Assembly: GCA_016840645.1 (NCBI GenBank)
Contig: JAEORY010000223.1
Coordinates: forward strand, 1 to 6,614
Source of the DNA: Candidatus Borrarchaeota archaeon
GTDB lineage: Archaea > Asgardarchaeota > Sifarchaeia > Borrarchaeales > Borrarchaeaceae
Length of the DNA: 6,614 nucleotides
Reading direction: 5' to 3'
Position numbers and translations under genes: made by a program. The notes below the pieces were generated by a model. That model did no database searches. It saw only the letters and a program-made list of their open reading frames with translations, and had not been told where the DNA came from. This document shows, piece after piece, positions 5,630 to 6,614 of the stretch (its first letter is position 1; each line of letters begins with the position of its first letter).

Positions 5630-5692
5630 TGATTGGTATTGCACTCTTAGAAGTGCAAATTAAATCAGTTACTACCTAATATAAACCAATCA
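5630..5692. promoter_or_regulatory. Nested palindromic operator candidates around the promoter of the secreted-protein gene
   Basis: TTGCACT (5639-5645) and AGTGCAA (5652-5658) form a perfect 7-bp dyad with a 6-base centre, at the expected transcription start 20 or so bases after the TATA box. An outer pair, TGATTGGT (5630-5637) and ACCAATCA (5685-5692), encloses both dyad and TATA box. Archaeal repressors commonly bind such dyads at the start site to block polymerase; the inner dyad could instead act as a leader hairpin. Confidence 0.5.
5678..5685 (-). promoter_or_regulatory. TATA box of the small secreted-protein gene
   Basis: On the minus strand TTTATATT is an excellent archaeal TATA box. 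Transcription would start near 5653-5658, giving a leader of about 40-45 bases that carries the SD site. Confidence 0.6.
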
Positions 5693-5710
5693 GATTAGTG
5701 TTAGTGGTAT

Positions 5711-5878
5711 TTAAAAGATACAATATATTTTGATTATATTAATGAGATTAAGATTAGATTCGGTTGGCAGCAAGACTAAAGGAATAGCTGCTCTATTGGG
5801 GTCTTTAGGCCGGAATGATATGTATTCTTTATAGTCATAGTCAAAGGTGATTTTGCTTTCAACAATCGTGTACCCCCC
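5711..5878 (-). pseudogene. Protein remnant without a usable in-frame start, unknown family
   Basis: This minus-strand frame has 55 codons and a natural-looking sequence (GGYTIVESKITFDYDYKEY, then ISFRPKDPNRAAIPLVLLP) ending at TAA 5711-5713. It opens directly after the TAA at 5879-5881, in the same frame as the C-terminal piece of the HEPN-like gene, and has no plausible start codon near its beginning. The six-G run (5873-5878) lies at the junction. With seven G, an ATG at 5889 would enter this frame as MHNKGGYTIVESK, overlapping the stop of the previous gene by a few bases as in many operons. It could thus be a second small gene hit by a homopolymer indel or error, or the tail of the decayed HEPN-like gene. 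I cannot name a family; the last fifteen residues are AT-driven and may be drift. Confidence 0.45.
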
Positions 5879-6614
5879 TTATTGTGCATATTCAGGATTC
5901 ACTAGAGATGATAATCGGCTATTAATGAGATCTGTAAATCTTGTGAATACTTTCTCAGATTTAATGGAATTAATTAAGTTCAGTTAATATATGGTTAGAA
6001 ACCTTTTCAACAATATCTCTAACAAAATCCAAGCAGAAGGTACAGAATTCGTTTGGTTCCCAGAAATCTTCTTTCACCACATTATCAGCTTCTAAATGAA
6101 TGATGAAAGTCCATTTACCAAATTTCGCCATACTAATTCGATTTTGATTCGTAGAAAGGCTTCGCTGAACTTCACCTGATGAAAGTTGAAAATACTCAGG
6201 ATTCTTTGGTACAAATAATTTTATCGGGGCTTTGGGTCCATGTCTTTTGAATTCGATTAAAACTGGAATGACATACAGCTGAAATTTGTGGAGTACAATA
6301 TCTCGTAGATCAACGAATTCTTTATATGTTCGATATCTTGGATGAGTGAATATTTTACTATGTAGTTTTGGATTTGATTTGTGAATACTCCTTCTGAAAT
6401 CGCGATTTGTAAAATCTAATCTTCCTTTTTCTTCCTTCAAATCCTAAGTGATTTTAAGCATCCAGCAAAGATTATCCATAATTGCTTTAGTCAGCGTAAT
6501 GAATTTCGACAAGTGATATCCTAGAAGAAACGTTACATTATTTCTAACTCTGGTACTCGAGAGTTCTATAATTATTCGCTTAGAAAAAATAAGTTCCATT
6601 AATTTAACTAGAAT
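5879..6614 (-). pseudogene. HEPN-like domain protein gene, interrupted by in-frame TAG and a frameshift; continues past window edge or starts at 6599
   Basis: A minus-strand frame open to the right edge, with ATG at 6599, encodes 51 residues ending GYHLSKFITLTKAIMDNL-CWMLKIT and meets TAG at 6444-6446. The same frame then continues as DLKEEKGRLDF for another 157 residues to TAA 5970-5972. This part contains YKEFVDLRDIVLHKFQLYV with R-x4-H (Arg codon 6303-6305, His codon 6288-6290), the signature of HEPN domains, placed after the long helical region as expected. From 5983 a +1 frame continues as LNLINSIKSEKVFTRF and on to LVNPEYAQ, stopping at 5879-5881. Many HEPN proteins are metal-independent RNases in toxin-antitoxin and defence systems, while others only bind nucleotides or RNA; activity is not shown here. 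The part from TTG 6440 alone (156 residues) could be translated but would lack the N-terminal helices. Pseudogene is the simplest reading. TAG read-through (for instance as pyrrolysine) is possible but not supported by the later frameshift. The HEPN call rests on a short motif and helical layout. Confidence 0.5.

Noticed and set aside
5740..5832. Plus-strand 30-codon frame beginning MRLRLDSVGSKTKG
   Set aside because: The opposite strand carries a longer, more natural translation (KITFDYDYKEY and onward); this frame is its shadow and has no ribosome site.
6444..6446. TAG as a pyrrolysine codon
   Set aside because: No methylamine methyltransferase features or downstream insertion structure are seen, and the same gene is disrupted again by a frameshift, so decay is simpler. 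Kept only as an alternative in the findings.
1..6614. CRISPR array, rRNA or tRNA genes
   Set aside because: No regularly spaced repeats and no conserved RNA motifs were found on either strand.

Overview
The window looks archaeal. TATA-like boxes lie about 20-30 bp ahead of several starts, one gene has a strong Shine-Dalgarno (SD) site matching an archaeal 16S 3' end, and two genes encode sequon-rich surface proteins held by one C-terminal membrane helix. The DNA is AT-rich and gene-sparse. An Asgard-type lineage would fit the surface-protein style and the flavodoxin, but this is inference and no marker gene is present.

Layout. A polysaccharide flippase (minus strand, N-terminal part only) runs off the left edge. 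A HemG-like flavodoxin gene (plus) follows, broken by a small deletion and frameshift. A roughly 630-bp gene-poor stretch (1211-1837) holds an imperfect nested inverted repeat (1321-1450) and the 5' stump of a transposase, probably ISAs1-like (1611-1706). Next on the minus strand are a small stand-alone CHAT (caspase-like) protease gene, whose start region is duplicated upstream, and a membrane-anchored Ig-like surface protein. A second membrane-anchored surface protein is transcribed divergently on the plus strand. It ends in a long inverted-repeat terminator shared with a convergent gene for a small secreted, four-cysteine, aromatic-rich protein. That last gene has the clearest expression signals of the window: TATA box, palindromic operator candidate and strong SD.

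The right end (5711-6614, minus) looks nearly empty to a plain ORF scan but holds decayed coding sequence. A HEPN-like gene with an R-x4-H motif is interrupted by an in-frame TAG and then shifts frame. A second remnant after it lacks a usable in-frame start next to a six-G run.

Broken genes (flavodoxin, transposase, HEPN-like, downstream remnant) alternate with intact secreted or surface genes and a CHAT protease, as expected of an accessory region under turnover. A working link between the CHAT protease and the surface proteins is possible from proximity only. No rRNA, tRNA or CRISPR array was seen.
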